This document shows, one piece after another, positions 54,301 through 63,000 of a stretch of 64,000 nucleotides of DNA. A program made the translations under genes and the position numbers. The notes under the pieces are model-generated. The model saw nothing but the letters and a program-made list of their open reading frames with translations, searched no databases and was not told the DNA's origin. The stretch is from Pyrocephalus nanus (Eukaryota > Chordata > Aves > Passeriformes > Tyrannidae), in the NCBI GenBank assembly GCA_038380795.1, contig CM076264.1, positions 6,326,001-6,390,000 of the forward strand, in the 5' to 3' direction. Each line of letters starts with the position of its first letter. The stretch's first letter is position 1.

Positions 54301-57300
54301 GTGTTGTATTTCTTACTGAATGCACTTCCTTTTCTGTGTTTACTTAAGGGTTACTTGATTGGTAATCACTTGCCAAAGGAAGATCTTGTTGATGTAGGCT
54401 CATACTGTCGGCACTATTGTCTGTTACCCTTGGCAGCAGAACAGAGGATCGCTCAGTTAGTGATCTGGAGGGAGGTATTTCCACAGCATCACATCCAGCC
54501 GTGTGAAGGGTCAGCTTTTACAGGATACAGGGAACCTGAAGCAAGATACTTCTTACTGATAGTTGGCTTGGTAAGTTAACAGCTGCAGATACTGCCCCTT
54601 CTCTGGGGCTCTTCTTTGCTGTTGTGTCTTGCCGGTTTTTCACTAAGATATATATATTACATGCATTTTCTTTGGTAATTTTACAAAATACTTATATTGT
54701 AGTTGTTTTAGGGGATAGAATTTCTCAGAGAGTAGCATTTTTTATACATGTGCAAAGCTTGCAAATTTCAAGTATAAATTCTCGTCATTTTTATGCCTTT
54801 TCACTTCAGCTGAAAGTATTTTTACCTTAGTGATCTTGTCTTTTCAGACAACTCATTTCAGAAATGTGTCTGGTTTTGGTTTTTTAAATGTAGACTTTCT
54901 TTAAAGCAAGCAGCTACTAAATTTGTAAACATCAGCTTTTATGTTTGGGTCATTAACTTAAATAACACAATAACAGAGAGATATCCATGGATGTGATTCG
55001 ATTAGAAGAAAACAACTCCTCTGGAGGTGAGGAAGGAGTGTTAAATATATAGTGCTGTATTTTACCCCAATCTCAGATAAGATACAACACAGCACATCCT
55101 GTATATTAAACCAAAGGCTAATGTTGCTCCCTTCATATTTACAGAGACACTTCATGCTGTGTGTCCTGCTAGAGGCAGGGGGCTGTGCTTCCAAAGCTGT
55201 TGGGAATCCAGGACCAGACTGTATCTACGTAGATCAGGTCAAAGCAACCATACTCCAACTGGAAGGAATAGATGCCAGCATAGAGGAAAGGCTGGATTCT
55301 CCCTCCATTCCACCTTTGGCTTGTGCTGACTCGTTCCTTCCTGCCACACGTGACAAACTGGAGAGCTTGACCACCTCGCCCATCCTCAGCAAGATACAAA
55401 ACACTTGCAAACCAGCGACCACTCCAGTGAGCAGAAAGTCTCTGTTTGGGGACTCCTCCCTAACAACAGGGAAGCTGAGCCCGACCAGAAACAGTGGAGG
55501 ACCCCAGCAGGGTGGCGAAGGTCCTGCAGAAGATGAAAGCACTAATCCACAGCCTGTAGTGGATCAGGTCTGAGAACAAAGGCAGAGAGAACTGATGAGG
55601 TTCTGGTGGGCTTAGGGGAGGTGGCAGTCCTTCCAATGTAAAAGAATAAATCTTAAGAATCCCTGAATTCAGCAGCAAATACTTCTGTTGCCTTGGGAAG
55701 CTCTGGGTCAGCCTCAGAACCATCCCGTGTTTTTTTGTTTTATCGTTGCTCGTAAATATTTGGAGTTTTCACGTGGCTGGAGTGGGCACAGCTGCATTTG
55801 AATCAGCAGAAATAATTGGAGAATATCCCTGAAATAATGATGTAAACATAAGTTACCAGGACAAATTGCTGTTCAGTTGTACAACTGCTTCTAACCCATT
55901 TTAGTCCAAAATAGGCTGTAAAATACATTTATCTAAATTGATGCAATTGTTTGGGCATTTTCAAAAAAATGCTACATTATTTTCTTTTAAGTCGGTCATT
56001 TGTTGGTTTGATTCTGTTTTTCCTTTAGCTGTGTTTTCTCTGTTATTTCATCAGTCTGCTTGTTTTTCAGGCCACTAGAAAAAAACACAGCCTGCCAAAT
56101 CCATGCCATTTAGGAAACCTAAGAAAGAACCTTTCAGAGAAAGATACAGAACTTCATAATGCTCTCAAGTAAGAAATTATTTTTTGTTAAGTAGTTCATT
56201 TTTTAGGCCATACTTGGTTCGTTTTTTGAATATACACAGATCACAGAAGTTCCTGAGTGATTTTATTCTAACAAAAACTTTACTATGCAAGGATTGCATA
56301 TGCTCTTAAATTGAGAGCCTAATTAAAGAAAAAATATAAAATAATACAATAAAACACTGTTTCTGAACAATATGCCACTGTTATATGCACATGTCCCACA
56401 TCTGTATGACCTTGAAAGTTCAGGTAAAAGTTCTGAGCCACACATATACATCCCTTGTGCCTCCTTGGTGTCTCTGGGTAGGTGTACAAAGGACAACGTT
56501 TTTATTTCTCTTTCCATTTGTCTTTGTTGGGGCAAATTTTGAGAACACAAGTGCAGTACTTAACTAGTAGCATGATTTTTTGATTTGTTGTTAGTTGTTT
56601 TTTTTTAAAGTGAGTATTAACAATCCAAATCAGCAGGATTTCCTTGGTGGAGAGAAAATGCTGTATCCATTTTTGTACTCTGTTATAGTTACCAGAAAAA
56701 ACAATTCTGTCTTAAGAAACAAAGTATTTGTTGATAAACTGAAATTTCTGAATTCTGATTTATTTTTTTTTTTAAGGTTGACATCTGGTCCTGAGAATAC
56801 TCTCTTCCACTATCTCTCTTTGGAAACGATGCAAGGAATCTTTATTACTCCAACTCACAAAGAAGTAGCCCAGCTCGGTGGCTCCATCCACCCCCAGTTA
56901 ATCCAGAATTTCTATCGGTGCTGTCTTTCAATTCGGTCCATTTTTCAGCAATCCATAAGGAAAGAGGTGCAGAAACTTTGCTGTTGTTTTTCTATTTACG
57001 TTCTCAACTCAGTGTTTCCAGTTTGTTTTCGCTTAATTATTTCAATGCTTTGCTGCGTTTGCCTTTGTGTTCTTTTTAAAGCTCCTGATAGTACTGATGT
57101 GGGCAGGTTCTCAATTTATGAGATACTCTGTTCAGATCAGTCATTTTGTGTTCAATGCACACTTTTACTTTGCTAAAAAAGTCTGCTTTACTAATTGCAC
57201 AGTTGATTTTTACTGACGTGAAACAATTTTATGTACTAAGGAAAGATGCAGGAAGGGTTATCTATTGTGAAATCTCTATGAAACTGAGTAATTTAGGCTA

Positions 57301-59246
57301 TGCTTTATTGATTTAATCCAAAGCATGTTTAAGGAAATTCAGGACACTCAGACAAATTATTACTGTTTTGCTTATGAACTGCTAAGATGCATTTCACTTT
57401 TTCTTCTACCATTTTTGACAAATCAGGACAGTGGTGTTTTGACCATCTTTTCTAGATGTTCAGCCCCCACATCTTCACTCTTGTAGGCAGCTGAAAGTTG
57501 TGGTTTCTGTTTCTGCCTATGGCAGACATAAGTTCCTTGAGATTTTTTTCCAAGAAAACCTTTTATTTCACCTTTTGAAGTAGGAGTTTCATTTGCAGAT
57601 CCAGAGATTAACTGAATCTTTAAGGTTTATTCAAAAGCTTTGTATAAAACATGGCTCTGAAAGCTCAACGAAACACAAAAATGTCTTTATTTTCTGTACA
57701 TCTTATGCCCTCATACTGGTTAAGAGTAAGAAAATGCTCTGAGCAAAATGCTTCAGCTGTTTATTTACAAAAAGAAATTCCTGCCTGGCCAAGTTTATTC
57801 AATGGACTTTCACTATCACAGTTCTTAATTAGGGAGGCACACAGAGAAAGAAAGATGATAGCTTTAGCTGTTGTAACACTTTTTTGAAGGAGCTGTATTA
57901 TTTCAGATGTCTAAACAGAGAAATAGTGTTCAGCTAGAAGGAAAAAAAAAGTCAAAAAAGGGAGCACATGTCTAACTCCAAGTGGTGTAACAATGGAAAA
58001 GCCTTTTGATGCCAAAGGAACAAAACCATGGAGAGAAGAATTGTATAAGCAAGTTCGTTACATCTTCTAAGCCTGGCTTTTTGACAGCAATGTCATTCGT
58101 CAGAGTGCTGAAGAAATCACATTTTTGCTAGTGTTTAGGTAAACATGTTTCATTCTCTACTGACGTTTCAACAATTGTTTTACAGAAAAAGAAAAAGGCA
58201 GGCAGTGGAATTTCAGAATTTAGTAAGGCAGCTGATGACTCAGGTGTGGTGAGAGAACATGGTGTTTTGTTTGAGTGCTCTCCTGAGAACTGGGCTGACC
58301 AGAAGAAACCACCGCCAACAATGAATTACTGGGTCGTGGGGTAAGTTCAAAGACAAATTTTGCCTCCAGCTTTTGAGTATGCTGTTGTACTCTTTAAGAA
58401 TAAATATAACTGTAGCACATCACCTAAATGCTGGAGCAGACTGACTGAGGTAGCTTTAATTTGGGATTGAGAATTGCACTGGTGTGAAGTTCCACCTTTA
58501 ACTGAGAGGAGCACCGTGCCAGTGTGAAAACAGCTTGGAGCTGACAGCTTTGGCAGAGGGGAGGGAAGATTTCTTTTTAAAGAGAAAAAAGAAAAGCAGT
58601 TCTTTCCCACCAGGAATGTACATAGCTGCAGTTTGCATGGAAAAATTAAAATCGTTCATTGAAACATTTCAAAAAGTTTGCGCTACTGTTGGTATCTTTC
58701 AAAAATAATCATAATGCTACATGAGGTTATGCACAGGTATTAACAGCTTTCCTATTTTAGCTCTTTCCCTAAAAGAGCTCATTGGATTAGTGTGTGGCAG
58801 TTAGTAAATTTTTTAGTACTGGGGCTTGCTCCCAAGGACCTTGATTGCAGCTTGTAGCCCAGAAACCTGGATTGCTACAAACACACCAGTAGCACACAAA
58901 CAGATCCTGAAATCCTGAAGATTTTTTTTCCATATGCAGCCATGAGAAAACTGAACAGAGAATAACTTGATTTAAAAATTAAATGCAGGAGAGACACTGA
59001 AATTTGCCAGCTGTTTTACACAGGAGCTGGTTTTTACTTCTTACTGAAACCTCTGAATTTATCATTTGAGGAGAAAAAAACTAACAACGCTGATGCTTTT
59101 CTTCTTTTTCTTCTTTTTTTTTTTTTTTCCCCAGGAGACTCATTCTACATCCAACACCTCAGGAGTGTTATGTCTGTTTTCATGACTCAGTCACAGAAGC
59201 TGCTGTTGAACTAGCCTTTAAACTGTCTTTTGGCTTAGCTACATAG
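27117..59246 (+). CDS. INTU: INTU, inturned planar cell polarity protein (spliced, 16 coding exons)
   Basis: This is the complete coding span, built from exons 27117-27247, 30476-31062, 38568-38653, 43379-43582, 48000-48118, 48422-48511, 48890-48967, 49766-49955, 51920-51973, 53556-53618, 54349-54570, 55145-55567, 56071-56168, 56777-56966, 58186-58340 and 59135-59246. All introns are GT-AG and the phases agree, giving 933 residues against about 942 in human INTU. The sequence matches remembered vertebrate INTU over long blocks: DLEPEW near residue 45, a PDZ domain at about 185-268, [73 protein letters not shown] and a C-terminal CFHDSVTE block. Known role: INTU and FUZ form a longin-domain pair resembling Mon1-Ccz1 that acts on RAB23 within the CPLANE complex at the ciliary base, controlling basal body docking, IFT recruitment and Hedgehog signalling. 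No frameshift or internal stop was seen. The identity is very secure; the N-terminal start is less so. Confidence 0.96.
27871..27955 (-). mobile_element. CR1 LINE 3' fragment
   Basis: Carries the typical avian CR1 tail in reverse: TCATAGAATCAGAGAATGGT followed by TTGGGTTGGAAAGGACCTTA and a degenerate ATCATCTAATTCCAA. It is 5'-truncated, like nearly all CR1 copies, and lies in INTU intron 1. Confidence 0.92.
28821..28838. repeat. Perfect 18-bp palindrome
   Basis: TACTCAAGATCTTGAGTA equals its own reverse complement, and is followed by a further AAGATCTAG echo. It lies in INTU intron 1. It may be a chance palindrome. Confidence 0.85.
29640..29830 (-). mobile_element. Diverged CR1 LINE body fragment (tentative)
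   Basis: The stretch resembles reverse-oriented CR1 body sequence. There is an AAACTGGACGTGG piece like the usual AACTGGACACAGTACTCC region, followed by a weak match to the region after it. Divergence is high, so this is a tentative call in INTU intron 1. Confidence 0.4.
29931..29963 (+). repeat. (TTTG)n microsatellite
   Basis: About eight perfect tandem copies of a TTTG unit in INTU intron 1, between two CR1 pieces. Confidence 0.95.
30036..30112 (-). mobile_element. CR1 LINE 3' fragment, degenerate
   Basis: Contains ATCATAGAGAAGAGACCTAC then AAGAATCATCAAGTTCAGAT and GCACAGGACAACCCCAAAAA TCACACC, the reverse of a common avian CR1 tail. It ends about 360 bp before INTU exon 2. Confidence 0.75.
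30476..31062 (+). CDS. INTU: INTU coding exon 2 (acidic N-terminal region and start of PDZ)
   Basis: This is the largest exon (587 nt). It follows a TTTCTTTCCCAG acceptor and ends at donor TTG/GTAAGT. It begins with the conserved DLEPEW motif, continues through an acidic serine/glutamate stretch, a lysine-rich segment, SILKHQS and VYVNPRKL, and enters the PDZ domain with the [17 protein letters not shown] carboxylate-binding-side region. The frame is also open upstream into the intron from 30237, but homology starts only at the splice acceptor. Confidence 0.95.
34122..34250 (-). mobile_element. CR1 LINE fragment
   Basis: Reverse CR1 sequence with TTGAACACTTCCCGGGGTGG, CTCTGGGCAACCTGTTTCAC and GGAATTCCTTCCTAATACC, all hallmarks of the CR1 3' third. 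It lies in INTU intron 2. Confidence 0.9.
37893..38335 (+). mobile_element. CR1 LINE 3' fragment, longest copy in window
   Basis: Sense-oriented CR1 of about 440 bp with GGAATGGAGCACCTCTGCTG, TTTGTTCAGCCTGGAAAAGA, AGGAAGAAATTCTTCACTGT, GGAACAGGTTGCCCAGAGAA and the terminal CCCTTCCAACCCAAACCATT. It lies about 230 bp upstream of INTU exon 3, in intron 2. It is 5'-truncated and not coding. Confidence 0.95.
38568..38653 (+). CDS. INTU: INTU coding exon 3 (PDZ core)
   Basis: An 86-nt exon after acceptor CACCTGCAG, ending at donor CAG/GTACAG. It encodes [11 protein letters not shown] and [12 protein letters not shown], the second half of the PDZ fold. It completes a split glycine codon from exon 2 and ends in phase 0. 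Confidence 0.95.
38654..43378 (+). other. INTU: INTU intron 3
   Basis: 4.7 kb of AT-rich sequence without a recognised repeat or ORF of note. A purine-rich stretch lies around 41895-42030. Confidence 0.9.
43379..43582 (+). CDS. INTU: INTU coding exon 4
   Basis: 204 nt, phase 0 at both ends, with acceptor TTAATAG and donor GAG/GTACGT. It starts VKLTFE (end of the PDZ region) and passes through a variable linker. It then reads LVRLLWGED and [13 protein letters not shown], where the first longin-like region begins by comparison with human INTU. Confidence 0.93.
43583..47999 (+). other. INTU: INTU intron 4
   Basis: 4.4 kb. It holds an (AAAT)n short repeat near 43676-43690 and the CR1 fragment at 47484-47672. 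Nothing else is recognised. Confidence 0.9.
47484..47672 (-). mobile_element. CR1 LINE fragment
   Basis: Reverse CR1 with TGCCACGGGCAGGGACACCC, TTCACTAGACCAGGTTGCTG, CCTTGAACACTTCCAGGGAT and CTGGGCAACCTGTGCCAGTG. It lies in INTU intron 4, about 330 bp before exon 5. Confidence 0.93.
48000..48118 (+). CDS. INTU: INTU coding exon 5
   Basis: 119 nt after acceptor TTCTTCACAG, with donor CAG/GTAAAA. It encodes [20 protein letters not shown] and [15 protein letters not shown], a highly conserved longin-like segment, and ends in phase 2. Confidence 0.95.
48422..48511 (+). CDS. INTU: INTU coding exon 6
   Basis: 90 nt, with acceptor ATTTTTCTAG and donor GAA/GTGAGT. It encodes SSLLLCEKLV-like residues followed by [17 protein letters not shown], matching human INTU with minor changes. 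Confidence 0.93.
48890..48967 (+). CDS. INTU: INTU coding exon 7
   Basis: 78 nt, with acceptor ATTTTTCAG and donor CAG/GTGAGT. It encodes [17 protein letters not shown] and FMYGSLD, a helix of the longin-like fold that is conserved among vertebrates. Confidence 0.95.
48968..49765 (+). other. INTU: INTU intron 7
   Basis: 0.8 kb between GTGAGT and TTCAG. No feature recognised. Confidence 0.9.
49766..49955 (+). CDS. INTU: INTU coding exon 8
   Basis: 190 nt, with acceptor TTGTTCAG and donor AAG/GTAATG. It encodes [20 protein letters not shown] followed by [20 protein letters not shown] and [10 protein letters not shown]. It is GC-richer than its surroundings. Several arginine and glycine substitutions relative to human INTU fall in the middle. 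Confidence 0.95.
49956..51919 (+). other. INTU: INTU intron 8
   Basis: 2.0 kb between GTAATG and TTTCAG. No repeat or gene recognised. Confidence 0.9.
51920..51973 (+). CDS. INTU: INTU coding exon 9 (short)
   Basis: A 54-nt exon, phase 0 at both ends, with acceptor ATATTTCAG and donor CTG/GTAAAC. It encodes [18 protein letters not shown], almost identical to mammalian INTU. Its position between two large introns makes it easy to miss in gene prediction. Confidence 0.95.
51974..53555 (+). other. INTU: INTU intron 9
   Basis: 1.6 kb containing the probable solo LTR at 52257-52760; the rest is ordinary intron. Confidence 0.9.
52257..52760 (+). mobile_element. Probable solo LTR of an endogenous retrovirus (tentative)
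   Basis: The stretch starts near TGTCTCGGTTTGAGACAATT, similar in style to passerine ERV LTRs that begin TGTC(C/T)xGGTTTGA. It is GC-richer and different in texture from the surrounding intron, and ends near CCCTCCCCACA. No internal gag, pol or env region and no clear target-site duplication were seen, so a solo LTR is the best guess. Borders are approximate. It lies in INTU intron 9. Confidence 0.45.
53556..53618 (+). CDS. INTU: INTU coding exon 10 (short)
   Basis: 63 nt, phase 0 at both ends, with acceptor CCCCAACAG and donor AAG/GTAATA. It encodes [20 protein letters not shown], part of the second longin-like region. Confidence 0.95.
54349..54570 (+). CDS. INTU: INTU coding exon 11
   Basis: 222 nt, phase 0 at both ends, with acceptor TTTACTTAAG (AAG rather than CAG) and donor TTG/GTAAGT. 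It encodes [36 protein letters not shown] and [13 protein letters not shown], and ends in the strand [10 protein letters not shown]. Confidence 0.95.
55145..55567 (+). CDS. INTU: INTU coding exon 12 (conserved core and disordered linker)
   Basis: 423 nt, phase 0 at both ends. The acceptor is CATATTTACAG. It encodes [20 protein letters not shown] and [17 protein letters not shown], then a Ser/Thr/Pro-rich linker with [11 protein letters not shown]. The inferred donor is CAG/GTCTGA, which is weaker than the others. Failing to splice there would give an immediate in-frame TGA, so this boundary is forced by the frame and by homology with exon 13. Confidence 0.9.
56071..56168 (+). CDS. INTU: INTU coding exon 13
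   Basis: 98 nt, with acceptor TTGTTTTTCAG and donor CAA/GTAAGA. It encodes [20 protein letters not shown] and [12 protein letters not shown], matching the KKK-LPNPFHLGNL block of human INTU. Confidence 0.93.
56777..56966 (+). CDS. INTU: INTU coding exon 14
   Basis: 190 nt after a long T-rich tract and acceptor TTTTAAG, with donor GAG/GTGCAG. It encodes [40 protein letters not shown] and [18 protein letters not shown], the start of the third longin-like region. The frame happens to stay open into the intron until about 57173, but homology ends at the donor. Confidence 0.95.
56967..58185 (+). other. INTU: INTU intron 14
   Basis: 1.2 kb. The frame of exon 14 runs on for about 69 codons by chance. 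Nothing else recognised. Confidence 0.9.
58186..58340 (+). CDS. INTU: INTU coding exon 15
   Basis: 155 nt, with acceptor TTGTTTTACAG and donor GGG/GTAAGT. It starts with a lysine cluster, then reads [20 protein letters not shown] and MNYWVVG, conserved near the C-terminus of INTU. Confidence 0.95.
58341..59134 (+). other. INTU: INTU intron 15
   Basis: 0.8 kb ending in a long C/T tract before CCCCAG. No feature recognised. Confidence 0.9.
59135..59246 (+). CDS. INTU: INTU coding exon 16 (C-terminus and stop)
   Basis: The last coding exon follows a long pyrimidine tract and acceptor CCCCAG. It encodes [20 protein letters not shown] and then the final helix up to GLAT, and stops at TAG 59244-59246. 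This end coincides with the human C-terminus. Confidence 0.95.
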
Positions 59247-60006
59247 ATGAGCTTCCTGGACACTCAGCCACCCTTCATGGTGGTGTTGTTTCTTTAAAGT
59301 GTTCCATATAAAGGGAAATGAACTCAGTTTGGGTGCCCACCCACGGTGTATCTTTGAAATGCTTTAGAAAAACATAAATATCTTGTGGTGTGACATAGGT
59401 AAAACTTCTGTGGTGATTCCAATGATCTTGTCAAAAAAATACTTAAAAATATTTCAGAGAACCAAAGTTCCTATTTTTATATACTGTCAATGTTTTTTTA
59501 TCCTGATCATAACTTTATCACCTGGAAACCTCACATAATTTGTACAGTCACTGCTGTCAGGGCACAATATGCCATGTAAAATGATAAGCTGATCCTCCAG
59601 GTACTGTGAACATCTGGCAACTGGTGATGAAGGAAAAAAAAAACATTTTCCAATTAGTTAAAGTTTTGCTTCTACAAGGGCCTCGAAAATACTGAATGTT
59701 TTCAGTGGCATTGTGTTGATCAACACAGAGAGAAATCTTTTAGACACCTCATGGCACTTAGCCTCACAAAACTAGTGGCTAATCATTTTTGCCATTATGC
59801 TCTCCTGCACACTCAAGGACTGCATTGTGGTTGCTGTCTTACTTGACTTCGCGAGTTTTAACTATAAATAATACTTATATTTGTTAAAATGCAATTTTGA
59901 AGGCACAAAGAAAGATGGGGGGCGGGGGAGATGGTTTTAAGACTTCTGCATGGACTTGGCTTATTTTATATTCCTATTTTTTAATAAAAATGTATATTTG
60001 TTAAAA
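59247..60006 (+). other. INTU: INTU 3' UTR
   Basis: AT-rich sequence between the stop codon and the first strong polyadenylation signal. No further ORF or repeat was recognised. The end is estimated from the signal position and could differ by some tens of bases; longer alternative 3' ends are possible. Confidence 0.75.
59983..59988 (+). terminator. INTU: INTU polyadenylation signal AATAAA
   Basis: A canonical AATAAA hexamer lies about 740 nt after the stop codon, with T-rich sequence downstream (60027-60060) suited to CstF binding. It is the first clear signal in the 3' UTR. Confidence 0.75.
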
Positions 60007-60009
60007 ACA

Positions 60010-63000
60010 AATAGAGCACTCATCTATTTTTTTTTTACTTCATATATATTCGCTTTTGTTTATTTAAACATAATCTGTTTAGTTAGATCTTCTACAATTT
60101 AGAAGTTTATAATGTAAGATTTTGGTTTAAAATGTAAGATTTTGGGTCTTTTTTGTTTTTTTTTCTTTCTGCTGTTTCTATTTGCTTTTCATAAAATGCA
60201 TGACTGAAGTTGCATTTTGAACAGCAGGATCAAAAAGTTTTAAGAGTTCAGGAAAGTAAATTCAGTTCCAGAGGCATCGTGACCAAATCATTAGATCTTG
60301 TTTTCACTTGAAGTTACAACTGTCACGAGTAGTTCCAAAATAGTCAATCAAATGCTTGTAAGAGCCCACTCTCATGGAGTGGTTTACAGCTTGTCTTGAT
60401 CACTCAACTGTTGCTTTAGTTCCAAGCAGTAGAAGTCTTAGCCCTGAAGTTTAGGCACATGATTTAAGATTTTGTTAGTCAGCTTTCTCCAGAAGTTATT
60501 GTTCTTAGCACATAAACAACAGTTTAAGACATACAAGATTGAGTTATATCAGTAATGTGTTAGATTTGTTCCCCATCTGTACATTACGTGATGTGAGATG
60601 TGGCTCTGTTTGAAAAATCAAAATATATAATTGTATGGATGACATCTGGACAGCACCTCTGAAAAGTCTAAAATACCTGAGGTTTGGATGTTAGATTTCC
60701 TAGTAGATGGAAGAAGGAACACATAGGAAAGCAAGCAGTCCTTGCTGCAACTGCTTTTAGCAGGAGTTTGTGCACAGAAGTGTGCATCTGTATGCAAAAA
60801 GGTAATTTTGCTGATGTTTGTCTCATTTCAGCCTGTTAAAGGCTGGGCTGTGTGGTTTGAATGCTAAAAAGAGGATGTTTAAATCCTTAAAAAAAGGGCA
60901 GCTAAGGTCTAGATCCTTGTGTTTAGTCAGACAGGGTTACTGTGCTGCCAGTTACTGGGTTAAACTGGGTTTGGCTCGGCTGGACCAAACACACGAGTGA
61001 GTCACAGCAGAAGAAACACTTACTTTAATTTAGAAGAATAATATAACTTAAAAAGCGCTACCGAGTTTCTGATACCTCTGTAAGCCGTTTGGCATTGCTT
61101 GCACATGGAGTGTGAGCACCCCCTATGGCAGCCAAAATGTTGTAGGAAAGCAATTTCTGCACATTCCTGTGAAATACTCTGCTGTCCTGCAGTTTCCATA
61201 GGTATCCCTGGACTTAGAAATGTATGAAGAAGGAAGATGAAAATCTAAGCTATTTCTCACTGTTACTGATATTTCACTTGCAGTTTGATATTTTCTTGTG
61301 CTAACACCAAATTCTTACACTAAATGTGTGTCAGAATAAACCCAGGTTGCCAAAACCAAATGGTTGAAAAAGGAAGAACCTTAAAAGGAAGGTTTTTACA
61401 GCTCAAACCAAATAGAAGAGAGATAGTACAATATACTTGGCGTAGTGTAAACTTTGAAAATCTTAAAATTTTTGGTTATTTTTAAGATCCATTTCTTTCT
61501 CTGTTAGATTTTTGGTGTGGGTGATTTAGCAAATGTTAACACAGTATCTCCAAACACATGCTCTAAACTTTGCTTTTAAGGACAAATGCAAACGGATTTT
61601 CACGTCCAAAGTGGATAAAGAAAAACAGGTAAATAATCTTTTGCATATTAGTTGTGTCTAATAAACAAACTGCATCTGGTCAAGAGCTGTGCAGTTCTTT
61701 CCCTCAGCATGAATTGGTAATTAGTGGTGGTATACTGATACGGTTTTCTAATGAGCTTATTTTCTAACAAGAGGAAGAGTCAGCATGGCTTACTGTGTAG
61801 CTTAAGTCATAAAAGTAATAAAATCTGGCTTTTGATCTTTAATGACTTAGTGAGGTGCATGTAAATATCCTATAATTCGGATGGATTCTTGAAAGACTGA
61901 GGTCTACACCTATGTCATGAATTACAAGAAATCATGGCCTTGGAATATGAAATGTTCATATTGACATTTGGCAAATTACATAAAATCCATTCATATCAGC
62001 AGAATGGGAAAAAAAAATCTTCATATGTAATTTGTTTAATATGAAAATAGATGGAAAATCTGTTTCATTTGTCTCTGTTGTAGGTTATCAGTTTCAGGAT
62101 TTCTCTGGTTAGTTTTGGTAATTTAAACAAAAATCCAGTGTTCTGTGCGTTTTCTTGTTGACTGTTCCTTACTGTAACGCCAGAAACTTTTCTTGCCACA
62201 GACTTTTCTGGTAGTGCTGACCAGGAGAGACTCTGTGAGTCATTAACGTTTGATTAATCTCCTTGTATCACATGCAAATTTCAGTTACAATCATTTTGTG
62301 TGTAAAGAGTTTAAGGTGGGTTTATTCCTTTCTTTCCTTACAGTGGAAAAAGTTAAGCATGCATGATGTAAATAACACTGTTTATAGTTCTTCAAATCTC
62401 CCGTCTCCTGGAAATGCTTCCAGATGGAAGTGTCATTCATTCCATGAATAACACTCAACACTAATTTCCTCAAAAATACAGTATTTAGCAAAGTGGCACA
62501 TCCATTGTTGAAGCTCAGAATCTTTGGATGCTTTCTTCTGTGTTTTGTTCAGGATAGGGAATGGGATACAACAGTGTTGTTGTTAATGAACTGGCAAATT
62601 TGGAGTAAATCCACATGGTCTGCATTTACTACACAAGATGTACCTGTGATGTAGTTTAAGTCAACGCAGCTGTTATTCCACTGGGATTATCTTTTACAAG
62701 TGGAAATTTGGCAGTACTCTAGTATAGGAATTACTCCGTGTTTCTTGATTGGTTTTTTTTTCATAACTGTACACAGCAATTCTTGTGTTTCAGTTTTGGA
62801 AGGGGGGTTTGGCAAATCTGGCTTCTTGCAGAGCAGCAGGAGTGACATCCTTGTGTGTGCCTGTCCCACGTCACATGAGCTCACGTAGCTGCTGAGACTG
62901 GGAAAGGCAGTGAAATCTCTGAAGTGGCAGTTGCAGTTTCACCTGATGTGTCTCAGGTATTTACGTGTACTTAATTTTAGAGGTAGACCAATATAAAATA

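Larger units (their letters stand above)
53619..56776 (+). other. INTU: INTU introns 10-13 (non-exon parts)
   Basis: Four short introns (53619-54348, 54571-55144, 55568-56070 and 56169-56776) separate exons 10 to 14. No repeats or extra ORFs with support are seen in them. Confidence 0.85.

Noticed and set aside
56967..57173. Read-through extension of INTU exon 14
   Set aside because: Cysteine/phenylalanine-rich translation of intron sequence without homology; exons 15 and 16 continue the INTU protein in frame.
60818..61180. Stretch of different texture downstream of INTU (around GTTAAACTGGGTTTGGCTCG)
   Set aside because: It might be an old transposable element or LTR piece, but no diagnostic ends, repeats or coding motifs were found.
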